A DNA stretch of 64,000 nucleotides from Micromonospora trifolii. GTDB taxonomy: Bacteria; Actinomycetota; Actinomycetes; Mycobacteriales; Micromonosporaceae. The notes under the pieces were generated by a model that saw only the letters and a program-made list of their open reading frames with translations, ran no database searches and was not told the DNA's origin. Positions 18,394 through 25,803 of this stretch are shown here, piece after piece. Where the stretch lies: positions 1 through 64,000 of the forward strand of contig NZ_JAKKFD010000002.1 of NCBI RefSeq assembly GCF_022229005.1. Direction: 5' to 3'. A program made the position numbers and the translations under genes. How positions within the stretch are numbered: the first letter of the stretch is position 1; the number at the start of each line of letters is the position of its first letter.

Positions 18394-20316
18394 TCAGGGC
18401 ACGTTGATCGTGAACTCCCCGGTGTGTACCTTGCCGGCGACCTGGAAGTCGAAGAAGGCTCGGTACCGGCCTGAACTCGGCGCAGTCAGCCAGAACTTCA
18501 CAGTCCCGTCGACCAGTTCCTGCTCGGGGTGGACGTGCACGTAGCCGAGGTCGCCCTCACGAACGACGACCAGGTGCCCGTACGCGCCCAGGTACCGCTC
18601 CAGCTGCACCGGTACGGTCGGGTCGGCGCTGACCTGGAAGTGGATCGGCGCCGTCACCCCCACCGTCGGGGTGCCGGTCATCGACACCGCGTACGGACCA
18701 GCCGTCGCCTGCGCCGCCGCTGGCGGCAGCGCGGTCGGGCTGTGCGCGCCGGGCACGATGTGGTCGACGCCCAGCACGAGAGGCTGCTGCTTGCCGTCGG
18801 CCGCGGTGACGGAGAAGTCGGCGAAGACGCGGTAGCCACCGGGTCTGGCCAGCGTCAGGGGGACGCTCCAGGTGCCGTCGGGTGCCATCGTCGGGTGCAG
18901 GTGCTGGTAGCCGGCCAGGTCGCGACCGACCACGATCAGGTGCAACGGCTTGTCGTGGACGACCGCGAAGCTCGTTGCCGGCTGCCGGTCGGTCCCGACG
19001 ATGCGGAACCGGTAGTCGGCGCGTACACCAGAGGGTTGGGACCGCTCCAGCGGTTGCAGGGTGTACCCACCGGCGCTGACCGTCGTCCCGGTCGCCAGCG
19101 TCGCGCCCGACGCGTCGTCACCCCGATGCGTGTGCGGCCCCGTACCGGCCGGGTGTTGGTGCCCGTCGGTCGCGGAGCCCACCTGGCCCGAGTCGGGCGG
19201 TCCACCGGCCGACGGTCGTGCATTGCCGGTCGCCGGACTCTCGTCGGCGGTGCCGATACGGGCCAACCCGAACCCGGCCAGCAGAGCCACCACCAGCCCG
19301 CCGACGAGCAGCGCCAGGTGCGTGTTGCTCAACCGGGACCCCGGCGTCGCGGCGGCGAGGTCCGTGTCGGGCCGTGGGCCGGGGTCGACAGTCAGCTCGC
19401 CGTCCGTGCTGGCGAGGGGCCCGGTCACCTTGCCAGCGCCGGCCTTGCCGCCGACGGTCCTGTCCCCGGCAGCCTTGCCGCTGACGGTCTTGCCAGTGCC
19501 GGCCCTGTTCGGGGTACGGGCGCCGCCGCCGCGTCGACCGGAGGTCGCCGCCGAGGTACGGCCCCGGCCGGTGGGTGTGCCGGCGGATCGGCGACGCCAG
19601 ACGAAGAACCCGACCACCGCCCCGACCGCCGCGACCGCCGCCGCCCAGCCGGCCCAGGCCAGTGCCCCGGGACCGCTCTCCTCGGTCGACCCGGTCGACG
19701 GTGCCGCCGCGGCCGGCGGGGTCGACGGATCGTCCGGTGTGGTCGGCACCGCCGTGGCTTGCCCGGAGTTGTGCTGCTCGGTGGCGGCCACCAGCGCCGG
19801 GTCCGGTTGGGTCGACGGCGGGCTCCACCCCTTCGGCGCTGCGGTCACCCGCCCGTCGTAGCGGAAGGTCTGGGTGCCCCGCACTGTGTCGCCGTCCGAG
19901 GCGACCGACAGGTAGCTCACCGAGTACTGGCCCTTGGCGGGCAGGTGGGCGACGGACACCACAGCGGGGAACCCCGTCGTGTACTCCCGTGGCTCGAACT
20001 GCCCATTGACCAGGAAGTACTCGCGCACCGGCTTGTCCAGCGGCTTCGGCTCCCCGTACGACCAGCCGTTGTCGACCCGGATGCCGCCCGGGGCGGTGAT
20101 CGTGAAGAACGCGTTGGCGGCGGCCTTCTCGGTGAAGAACAGCCGCACCTCGGTCAACGGCTCGCGCACCGTGGCGCCGCTCGCCGGTGTGGACATGGCG
20201 AGGGTCCCGTGCGCTGCGGCGGGTTGGGCGGACGCGAGGAGGGCGACCGCCGAGGCGAGGAGGAACGCGAGGAGGCCCGAGACCACCCGCCCGCAAGTCT
20301 GGGGGAGACGACGCAT
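18394..20316 (-). CDS. Large membrane-anchored CopC-like copper protein
   Basis: 640 aa, three times a normal CopC. The signal peptide ends at QPAAA before His36, giving a mature N-terminal His. A CopC/YcnJ-like domain (36-150) is followed by a Pro/Thr linker, a first TM (about 225), a long Ala/Gly/Lys/Arg-rich loop (about 245-320) with imperfect GKxxSGKA-type repeats, a second TM (about 335-355), a His-rich segment (TDGHQHPAGTGPHTHRGDD) and a C-terminal beta domain with HLHPTM and YVHVHPEQ, which look like metal sites. It begins the leftward copper block. A hairpin covers its ribosome site. The exact role is unknown; copper capture outside the cell is inferred. Confidence 0.8.
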   Translation of the reverse strand: MRRLPQTCGRVVSGLLAFLLASAVALLASAQPAAAHGTLAMSTPASGATVREPLTEVRLFFTEKAAANAFFTITAPGGIRVDNGWSYGEPKPLDKPVREYFLVNGQFEPREYTTGFPAVVSVAHLPAKGQYSVSYLSVASDGDTVRGTQTFRYDGRVTAAPKGWSPPSTQPDPALVAATEQHNSGQATAVPTTPDDPSTPPAAAAPSTGSTEESGPGALAWAGWAAAVAAVGAVVGFFVWRRRSAGTPTGRGRTSAATSGRRGGGARTPNRAGTGKTVSGKAAGDRTVGGKAGAGKVTGPLASTDGELTVDPGPRPDTDLAAATPGSRLSNTHLALLVGGLVVALLAGFGLARIGTADESPATGNARPSAGGPPDSGQVGSATDGHQHPAGTGPHTHRGDDASGATLATGTTVSAGGYTLQPLERSQPSGVRADYRFRIVGTDRQPATSFAVVHDKPLHLIVVGRDLAGYQHLHPTMAPDGTWSVPLTLARPGGYRVFADFSVTAADGKQQPLVLGVDHIVPGAHSPTALPPAAAQATAGPYAVSMTGTPTVGVTAPIHFQVSADPTVPVQLERYLGAYGHLVVVREGDLGYVHVHPEQELVDGTVKFWLTAPSSGRYRAFFDFQVAGKVHTGEFTINVP

Positions 20317-20322
20317 CTGGAT

Positions 20323-20361
20323 ATCCTCACCCTCGCGAGACTTTTTTCAAGAGGTGAGGAT
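20323..20361 (-). promoter_or_regulatory. Hairpin that can mask the ribosome site of the copper block
   Basis: On the minus strand ATCCTCACC (20361-20353) is repeated in inverted form as GGTGAGGAT (20331-20323), nine of nine bases, with 21 bases between. The second arm is the Shine-Dalgarno sequence of the CopC-like gene, 6-8 bases before its ATG. In RNA the stem would block ribosome entry. The loop includes a run of six A and CTCGCGAG. Regulation by this structure is inference. Confidence 0.5.
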
Positions 20362-20459
20362 CTTCTTCCTCAGATGACAAAAGTTGACGATCAGGCCATC
20401 CGTCGCCGCGGCAGGACGCCCCGGGTGGACACATTCCCTGGCCAGCTATGCTCGCCGAC

Positions 20460-20650
20460 GGCGCTGGTTCGCCCCGTCGTGACCGGCTGGGCGTCGTAAG
20501 AGGGAACCCGGTGAAAATCCGGGGCTGCCCCGCAGCGGTGAGTGGGAACGACCGCCGTCATCAGCACTGGGCCAGTGGCCTGGGAAGCGACGGCCAGTAG
20601 GGGACCGGCACGACCGGTCAGGCCCCCGAGTCCGAAGACCTGCCGGCGCC
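20460..20650 (+). promoter_or_regulatory. Cobalamin (B12) riboswitch
   Basis: The conserved core is present in order: GGGAACCCGGTGAAAATCCG (20502-20521), GGGCTGCCCCGCAGCGGT, GGGAACGACCGCCGTC, CACTGG...CCTGGGAAGCGACGGCCAGTAGG (in parts), and the end CCGAGTCCGAAGACCTGCC. GGCGCTGG (20460-20467) can pair with CCGGCGCC (20643-20650) to close the P1 stem, with one G-U pair. A further hairpin at 20651-20670 (GCGTACAC/GTGTGCGC) follows directly. The only gene downstream on this strand is a hotdog thioesterase starting 141 bases after P1, not a cobalamin synthesis, transport or metE/nrd gene. Confidence 0.93.
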
Positions 20651-20790
20651 GCGTACACAACCGTGTGCGCTGCCGTCGGCCTCGCGGGTGGGCTGAGCGG
20701 GTGACCTGCCGCGTCGTCTATGCGGTGGCGTCCTCGTCAGTGTGTGTCCGCGACCCGGCGGTGTGGTTTCCCGAGGGACGGACTACCGCT

Positions 20791-21303
20791 GTGCACGACA
20801 CCACCACCATCGCCGGCCGAGCGCCGTCGGCGTCGCACCTGACCCTTTCGCAGATCATGGACCAGCACCACACCAACCTGATGGGTACGGTGCACGGCGG
20901 CCGGATCCTCAACCTCATCGACTCCGTCGCCGGTGTGGTCGCAGCCCGGCATTCCGACGGGCCGGCGGTGACCGCCGCCATCGACGAGACGGCGTTCCTC
21001 CGCGCGGTGCGGGTCGGCGACGTCGTGCACGTCGACGCCCGGATCACCTGGGCCGGCCGCAGCTCGATGGAGGTGGCCGTCAAGGTGACCGCCGACCGGT
21101 GGGACCGGGCGGTGCCGCCCACCGACGTGGCCACCGCCCACCTGGTCATGGTCGCCATCGACGACGACGGCCAGCCTCGTACGGTGCCGCCGCTGCTGCC
21201 GGAGACCGATGCGGACCGGCGACGGTACCGGGAGGCGGAGATCCGGCGGAAGCACCGACTGGCGCTGCGACGCGCGCTGCTCGACGGCGCCGAGGACGAC
21301 TGA
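20791..21303 (+). CDS. Hotdog-fold acyl-CoA thioesterase
   Basis: 170 aa from GTG 20791 with GAGGGACGG before it; an in-frame GTG at 20701 is possible. The sequence is a YciA/BFIT-type acyl-CoA hydrolase: HTNLMGTVHGGRILNLIDSV (the central HGG and the catalytic acidic residue in IDS), then AIDETAFLRAVRVGDVVHVDA and a basic C-terminal tail. The reaction is hydrolysis of acyl-CoA to free acid and CoA in the cytoplasm; chain specificity is not visible. The striking point is the cobalamin riboswitch in its leader, suggesting higher expression when B12 is low. The next gene rightward is a broken alcohol dehydrogenase. Confidence 0.88.
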   Translation: MHDTTTIAGRAPSASHLTLSQIMDQHHTNLMGTVHGGRILNLIDSVAGVVAARHSDGPAVTAAIDETAFLRAVRVGDVVHVDARITWAGRSSMEVAVKVTADRWDRAVPPTDVATAHLVMVAIDDDGQPRTVPPLLPETDADRRRYREAEIRRKHRLALRRALLDGAEDD

Positions 21304-21361
21304 CCCGCGCTCGGCCCGCCCGTCGCGGCGCTGGCGCGGTCCGAGGAACCAGCCCCGCCGC

Positions 21362-21377
21362 CTATCCGGTCGGATAG
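21362..21377. promoter_or_regulatory. Palindrome upstream of the broken dehydrogenase
   Basis: CTATCCG-GT-CGGATAG is a perfect 7-base dyad, 34 bases before the first ATG of the alcohol dehydrogenase remnant. It may be the operator of the gene before it was broken. Confidence 0.35.
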
Positions 21378-21411
21378 CGTCCACGTGAAGCCTCGATCAC
21401 AGAGAGTGTGG

Positions 21412-21845
21412 ATGGTTATGCGCGCCGCGTTGTTGCGGGAGTTCGACGTTCCGCTGACGGTCGAGGAGATCGATCAACCCACCCCCGAGCGCGGGCAGGG
21501 GCTGGTGCGGATCGTCGCCAGCGGGGTCAACCCGCTCGACACGAAGATCCAGGCTGGAAAGGCCGCGCACGCGCGTGTCGAGCTGCCTGCGGTGCTCGGC
21601 CTGGACCTTGCCGGTGTCGTTGCGGCGGTCGGCGCGGACGTGACCAGCTTCGAGCCGGGAGACGAGGTGTACGGGCTGTGCGGGGGCGTGGGCGACCTCC
21701 AGGGTCGCTTGCCGAGTACGTCGCCGTGGACGCCCGGCTGCTGGCCCGCAAGCCGAGAAGCCTCTCGATGCGGGAGGCCGCCGCGTTGCCCCTGGCGGCG
21801 ATCACCTCCTGGGAGGGGCTCGTCGACCGGGCGGGGGTCCGCGCT
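21412..21845 (+). pseudogene. Zinc-type alcohol dehydrogenase/quinone reductase, frameshifted and truncated
   Basis: The first about 97 codons (from ATG 21412 or 21418) read as the N-terminus of an MDR-family NADPH:quinone reductase: VRIVASGVNPLDTKIQAG, then VLGLDLAGVVAAVG and FEPGDEVYGLCGG. At about 21702-21706 one base appears lost. The homology continues in another frame as SLAEYVAVDARLLARKPRSL and EAAALPLAAITSWEGLVDRAGV. It then ends at about 21845, before the nucleotide-binding domain that should follow. The remaining two thirds of the gene are not found in the window. The break coincides with the drop in GC and marks the left edge of the accessory island. Confidence 0.85.
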
Positions 21846-21903
21846 TTGACCTCCGCAGGAGCATCGGGATGGCGGGTTGCACACCAGACGCATACTCTTG
21901 AAT

Positions 21904-22431
21904 ATGACACTGGGACTTAACGCTTCACTATCGATAGTTGGCGCATTGGGGACACTCGGAATCGGTTCAATTCTGGGGCAATGGCTCGCGGGCGGGAAGG
22001 ATCGGCGCGAAGCTCAGGCCAGGGTGCTCGAAGCGCTAGGCAAAATGGAGCACTCCCGCTGGGCACCACACGGTGAGAAGCCAGCATTTTTGGAATCGGC
22101 GCGAGCCTTGGAAACCGCCGCATTGCTTGGCCGGATACCGCGAGGCTATGTGCGATTCTACTTGTCCCTCGCCGATGCTGCGCATTCTCTCAGTTATTCC
22201 AGTTGGAACGACTATCCGGACGAGGACGAGGGTGGGGGCGGCATTAACAGCAAGTTTGCTGACCTAGTTAGGGAAGCTGCAAGGCTTTTGGCCGACGTGT
22301 CCTGGTCAGGGCGAATTTTTCGGCAGTTGCGGTTTGCGAGGCGGTTCAACCGTTTGAATGCCGCTGTATCCGCTATCAGCGAACCGGAGATTCGGCGAGT
22401 CGTCGATCGATCAAGACAATATGCGCTCTAG
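21904..22431 (+). CDS. Hypothetical membrane-anchored protein
   Basis: 175 aa from ATG 21904. One N-terminal membrane segment (SIVGALGTLGIGSILGQWLAG), then a cytoplasmic helical domain with EAQARVLEALGKMEHSRW and FLESARALETAALLG, and an acidic glycine patch (DEDEGGGG). The base composition is visibly poorer in G+C than the flanking chromosome. I do not recognise a family. It is the first intact gene of the island. No ribosome site is clear. Confidence 0.65.
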   Translation: MTLGLNASLSIVGALGTLGIGSILGQWLAGGKDRREAQARVLEALGKMEHSRWAPHGEKPAFLESARALETAALLGRIPRGYVRFYLSLADAAHSLSYSSWNDYPDEDEGGGGINSKFADLVREAARLLADVSWSGRIFRQLRFARRFNRLNAAVSAISEPEIRRVVDRSRQYAL

Positions 22432-23118
22432 CTTCTTTCTTCGAATGGTGACGGAATGGCTGAACCGAAATAGCATCATGCATGCGGCCCGAGTGACTGT
22501 TTGGGTGACGATTGTGTTGTACGCCGACGGGCAACCGTGGACTCTCATGAACATTGGTTAAAGCTCGGCAAGGAAGAGTCGCCGGTGGCAGCGGCTCGAT
22601 CTTTTCCTGGAGGTCAAGCGCGGCCCGGAGTCTGGACCGACTTGCCAGTCGCCTTCACAATGGTCAGATGAGCGAGATCGGCCAGCGCGCACCTGCGGTC
22701 GTCAGTCGAGCTGCTGGAAACACGGTTGATCCCGCCGTAGCGGCCCTTTGTTCGTCTTGACTTCGAGCCGTTGTGGTTCCTGAATACCTTCAGGCGTGCG
22801 TGCGTGCGTGCAATATCTAGGGGAGCGCGGTTCGGTAATGCGGTGAAGCAGCCCTTACCGACGCGAGCCAGTCGAGACCGTGGCTGTCGACAGCAACGCT
22901 GACAGCAACAGGGCCGGGACCGGGACGACCAGGCCGGGCCGCCCGTGGACGATGACCTGGTGCGCACGACCGGGGCGGACGCCCGCAGATGGACCGCCCT
23001 GAACTTGCAAGCGAGAGGTCGGGCCGCGTGCCCGAGTGCGCCCAGGTAGTCGGCGATTGTTGGGATGGACTGGACCCAGTAGGCGGTCGCTTGGACGCGG
23101 TGCGGTGGCAAGGCTGCG
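22432..23118. other. 687-base stretch without a convincing gene
   Basis: Frames open here on either strand are short or of random composition. A small tandem run (CGTG three times, about 22797-22809) is the only visible repeat. It may be decayed island DNA. Confidence 0.5.
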
Positions 23119-23763
23119 GTGTACGTTGTCCGCGTGGACGAGCCCACCCCTCAGAGTGTCCCGGTCAGTTTGCAGGAGCGGATGACTTGGCCCGCCCGTG
23201 TGCAGGTGACGGTGGCGAGAAGAGACAGTCTCTCGATGGCCCCGGCGAACGTGTGGTTCGCGGAGTTCACGATGCCTCGTGCCGACACGTTTGATCTGCG
23301 TGACAGGGTGGAGTCGCTCGTCGACCAGTCTGACCAGTCTTATCAGATCAGCGTCCAGAGCGGTCGCACCAGCTGGGGCGGTGATAGCGGAGAGATAATG
23401 GCGGTGGTCCTTTACGTCAGCGGTATGGTCACTCAAGCTGCAATTGAGCACCAGGTGGGGGACCTGTTTAGCCAACTCCGCCAGCGGAGGCAGGCGCGCG
23501 CAACCGCCGAATCGAGGCCGCTAAGCCGTGAGGAGGCCATCTCCCGAGCGAGGTGGAGCGTCGCGGACCGATACGCGGCGACATTATCTGCCGGCACGAT
23601 CGATGTAGATGGCCTTGATGTCGTCGGTGAGAGTGAGGATCGCGAAAGCGGTGCTTGGGCCATCACGCTCATGAGCGACCTGGGATGGACCTTTCAGGTA
23701 ACCCTTCGGATCCGAGAAGGCCTTGTGACGATCGACCGACTGGACGCCAACCGCGAGCGCTAG
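23119..23763 (+). CDS. Hypothetical protein of the island
   Basis: 214 aa from GTG 23119 (GTG 23134 is an alternative). Soluble, mixed alpha/beta, no signal peptide or membrane helix. The middle contains MVTQAAIEHQVGDLFSQLRQ and a basic stretch, and the end SGAWAITLMSDLGWTFQVTLR looks like a beta-rich domain. The region around residues 55-110 (beta strands with IMAVVLYVSGMV) resembles the ferredoxin-like fold of effector-associated or immunity-type domains, but this is weak. Codon use supports a real gene. Confidence 0.6.
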   Translation: MYVVRVDEPTPQSVPVSLQERMTWPARVQVTVARRDSLSMAPANVWFAEFTMPRADTFDLRDRVESLVDQSDQSYQISVQSGRTSWGGDSGEIMAVVLYVSGMVTQAAIEHQVGDLFSQLRQRRQARATAESRPLSREEAISRARWSVADRYAATLSAGTIDVDGLDVVGESEDRESGAWAITLMSDLGWTFQVTLRIREGLVTIDRLDANRER

Positions 23764-24217
23764 TCGCTCTTAGCGGTGTGCGGCACACGAGGCCACCAGA
23801 GACTGTCTAACGTCGTTAACCAGCGAGCAGCGATGGCACGCGCAGACGCCCCGTGAGTAGGCCGAGGTGCGTTCCCGCCGGTTGACGGACAGTAGCTTTG
23901 GGTTCCGCTTCAACGTCTGACACCGTCGCGCGGACGCTCCGGCCGGTGCCTTGAGCATCGGGATGGCAAGCTTTCGTTTTGTCGATGCTTCGATGGCGCC
24001 TATCTGACCGACAGGACCAAGATCATGCCGTTTGCAGGCCATCGGAGGGGAACCCGCATTGCCTACTGCTGACCAACATTGCCAGGCGTCGCGGCAGCTC
24101 AGGAGGCAAGTCGGCCGCTTTGGTCGACTACATTCCCGCCCTTGATCAATGCAACGCCAAGTGCTGACGGTGCACTCGGAGTTCGCCGCTGACGAGGCCG
24201 TTAGCTAATGTGCTGGT
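23764..24217. other. 454-base stretch without a convincing gene; holds a 19-base repeat
   Basis: No frame with gene-like composition is seen. Positions 23902-23920 hold a 19-base sequence found again exactly at 31535-31553. Confidence 0.5.
23902..23920 (+). repeat. 19-base direct repeat, copy 1
   Basis: GTTCCGCTTCAACGTCTGA, identical to 31535-31553. Each copy lies 720-800 bases left of the start of a short GntR gene, so it marks the same point of both island modules. It could be a recombination point. Confidence 0.6.
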
Positions 24218-24439
24218 ATGACAGGCATGTCAAGGGGGCGGACCGGAGTCAGGCACCGCAAGCTGAAAGGCTGCCTAGCCCACCCCGAGCATCAGTTCTT
24301 CTGGGCACCTGCGCTCGGCTCATGCCCGTATTGCACCCTCAGTGATGCAGAGCGTTCGCGGGGCTCGTCCGACGAGGCCGTTACCTGTCCGTCCGGCTGT
24401 TGCCCGAGCACTTCGGCTACCCAGGCTGCTATTTCGTGA
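24218..24439 (+). CDS. Possible small zinc-ribbon-like protein
   Basis: 73 aa. The first 45 residues carry CLAHPEHQFFW and CPYC, a spacing that would suit one zinc ion, after a basic start. The C-terminal part is low complexity and runs 11 bases into the end of the opposite GntR gene. No family recognised; it may be chance. Confidence 0.3.
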   Translation: MTGMSRGRTGVRHRKLKGCLAHPEHQFFWAPALGSCPYCTLSDAERSRGSSDEAVTCPSGCCPSTSATQAAIS

Positions 24440-24641
24440 CGTACACGCCCTTGCCCTGCCGGCCGTCAATCAACCCCTCGGCTTTCAAGATGAGCATGGC
24501 GGCGCGGATGACGGTGTTGCTCACGTCGTAGTGCTCGCACAGGGCGGCGAAGGACGGCAACTTGTCTCCCGGCTTCAACTGGCCGGAGCTGACCTGCTCA
24601 CGGATATCACGCGCGACCTGTAGGTAGGCGGCTTCAGACAT
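24429..24641 (-). CDS. Short GntR-type regulator (winged helix only), module 1
   Basis: 70 aa, ATG with GGGAG upstream. The protein is just the GntR winged helix: YLQVARDIREQVSSGQLKPG, LPSFAALCEHYDVSNTVIRA, LKAEGLIDGRQGKGVYV. No effector domain follows. Such mini-GntR proteins are typical of actinomycete integrative elements (KorSA-like), where they hold transfer or excision genes off. A second member is at 32140-32355. It is divergent from a set of tiny genes that also recurs there. Confidence 0.85.
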   Translation of the reverse strand: MSEAAYLQVARDIREQVSSGQLKPGDKLPSFAALCEHYDVSNTVIRAAMLILKAEGLIDGRQGKGVYVTK

Positions 24642-24967
24642 AGGTGGTGCTCCCAGCTTGGCGGCTGGTGCAAGCAGATCACACCCAGGGTGCGACCTAC
24701 AACGCTATGTGCGTTGACTGTTGACCCTGCGCACATTGCGTCCTAAGTTGCTTCTGGGGCTACCCAGCTTGGCGGCCGGGGGTCCTGCCGTGGGTGCCCG
24801 CTCCCCGAAGTGGGTGCCCACGGCTCTACCCGGTATCGGCGGGAGGCGTGTTGACCAGGCCGAACAGATCAGCTGCTGCTTGGAACGTGGAACCTGGTGT
24901 GGCCCGCAGGGACGCTGGTAATCGCTGGCGGCCCACCCGCCATGATGGGGCTCGCGGTCGACCGCGC
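24642..24967. promoter_or_regulatory. Regulatory region between mini-GntR and the small-gene cassette, module 1
   Basis: 326 bases without a gene. Seen: TGTGCG (24708-24713) and CGCACA (24730-24735) as inverted arms around two GTTGAC units; CCCAGCTTGGCGGC twice (24652-24665 and 24763-24776); and GTGGGTGCCC twice near 24790-24820. These are candidate sites for the divergent GntR protein (inference). Confidence 0.4.
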
Positions 24968-25147
24968 GTGCCCTACGACGCGTACCTCCTGGCGGTGGCG
25001 CTGACTCTGGCTCGCCGGCACCGACCCGTCTGGTCCTGGCGGTACTGGCGGCGCGTCTGCCGCTGCGGAGGCGATCTGCCATGCCGGAGCCGCCACCGGA
25101 TCCCGATCAACCGCGGCCACTGGCCTAGCCAGGGCGGCCCGGAGTGA
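24968..25147 (+). CDS. Small basic protein with CRCGGDLPC motif, module 1
   Basis: 59 aa from GTG. Seen: helix YLLAVALTLARRHRPVWSW, then CRCGGDLPCRSRHRIPINR. The three Cys suggest a metal knuckle. A very similar protein (62 aa) is encoded at 32610-32798. The stop overlaps the next start (GTGA). I do not know its function; conservation of protein sequence between copies supports it being real. Confidence 0.65.
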   Translation: MPYDAYLLAVALTLARRHRPVWSWRYWRRVCRCGGDLPCRSRHRIPINRGHWPSQGGPE

Positions 25148-25362
25148 CTACTCATCACCCGGTCAAGCCAGCCTGGACGTGTGGCGGCTGTGCGGGGGAG
25201 TGGCCATGCCAGACCCGGCGCCGAGAGCTGCGAGCCGAGTACGACCGAGCCCCGGTGTCGCTGGCAATCTACCTGGCCGCCCAACTCGTCGACGCCGCCC
25301 AGGACCTGGCCCACGTTCCCGCCGGCCACCTGCATCACCGATTCCTCGGCTGGCTTCGGTGA
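25144..25362 (+). CDS. Small CxxC-type protein, module 1
   Basis: 72 aa from GTG, coupled to both neighbours by GTGA overlaps. The N-terminus has WTCGGCAGEWPC, a likely zinc or Fe-S knuckle; then RRRELRAEYDRAPVSLAIYL and an Ala-rich helix. In the second copy of the cassette this gene carries a 2-base deletion that fuses it to the third gene. Small proteins of this type recur in actinomycete integrative elements, but no function is known to me. Confidence 0.65.
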   Translation: MTTHHPVKPAWTCGGCAGEWPCQTRRRELRAEYDRAPVSLAIYLAAQLVDAAQDLAHVPAGHLHHRFLGWLR

Positions 25363-25532
25363 GCATCCTGCGGTCGGGTGACGAGAAGTTCCACTACAGC
25401 GACGGCTCCCACAAGTGGATCCCGCCGGACCCGGATTACGACCAAGAGGTCTGGGACGAGCAGGTCCGCCAGCACAAGCACGGCCACCTCAGGAACGAGC
25501 GCCCGAAGGTCCGCGTCCAACGTCTCGTCTGA
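25359..25532 (+). CDS. Small acidic/basic protein, module 1
   Basis: 57 aa from GTG. Charged, with GDEKFHYSDGSHKWIPPDPD and the helix EVWDEQVRQHKHGHLRNERP. Third gene of the cassette, GTGA overlap with the second. The second copy at 33008 begins with ATG and is extended at its end. Confidence 0.6.
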   Translation: MSILRSGDEKFHYSDGSHKWIPPDPDYDQEVWDEQVRQHKHGHLRNERPKVRVQRLV

Positions 25533-25650
25533 CGCCAGCAAGACAGCAGCGAAGTGCAGCAACCGTGCCAAGCGAACCGAGCCGAGAAGGGCGCCAGCGG
25601 GCCGCTTGGCTTCGCATCGAGTCCGATTCAACGACTTTCCGAGAGTTCAA

Positions 25651-25688
25651 ACCGAAGAGGCCGCTGGTTCGATACCAGCATCGCCCAC
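25651..25688 (+). other. 3' end of a tRNA gene (probably tRNA-Val): candidate attachment site
   Basis: CCGCTGGTTCGATACCAGCA gives a T-arm with a perfect GCTGG/CCAGC stem and a TTCGATA loop. It is followed by TCGCCCAC, the 3' acceptor strand, and preceded by ACCGAAGAGG, like the 3' anticodon stem and variable loop of actinobacterial tRNA-Val. No 5' half (a GGGCGAT acceptor strand at the right distance) exists here, so the gene is not complete. A 38-base tRNA 3' end is what integrases of actinomycete integrative elements leave at one junction. Confidence 0.65.
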
Positions 25689-25706
25689 TCTCAGTTTCCG
25701 CAGTTC

Positions 25707-25740
25707 AAAGGCCACTTCCCGAGTTCGGGAGGTGGCCTTT
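25707..25740 (+). terminator. Strong terminator after the tRNA fragment
   Basis: AAAGGCCACTTCCCGA and TCGGGAGGTGGCCTTT form a 16-base stem (one G-U pair) with a 2-base loop, followed by CTGTTGTC. Its place 18 bases after the tRNA end fits the terminator of the original tRNA gene. A decayed copy of the left part is seen at about 33180-33215. Confidence 0.8.
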
Positions 25741-25803
25741 CTGTTGTCGTACAGCAGCTTTATACAGCAGCGGTCAGCGGAAGGGTGACGAAAAGGCGAT
25801 GGG

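Larger units (their letters stand above)
24968..25520 (+). repeat. Duplicated small-gene cassette, copy 1
   Basis: This stretch matches 32619-33169 closely throughout. The offset is 7651 bases up to about 25297 and 7649 after it, owing to a 2-base difference. Three tiny genes are coded here in overlapping frames. Both copies follow a mini-GntR gene on the opposite strand. Confidence 0.85.

Noticed and set aside
18529..20499. 656-codon open frame opposite the CopC-like gene
   Set aside because: Composition is that of an antisense shadow, and it would cross the divergent promoter and riboswitch.
22614..23475. Leftward frames of 177 and 206 codons
   Set aside because: Low-complexity Arg/Ser/Pro translations with no domain; they overlap the better-supported rightward 214-aa gene.
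25605..25688. Complete tRNA gene
   Set aside because: The T-arm and 3' acceptor strand are present, but no matching 5' acceptor, D-arm or anticodon loop lies upstream.
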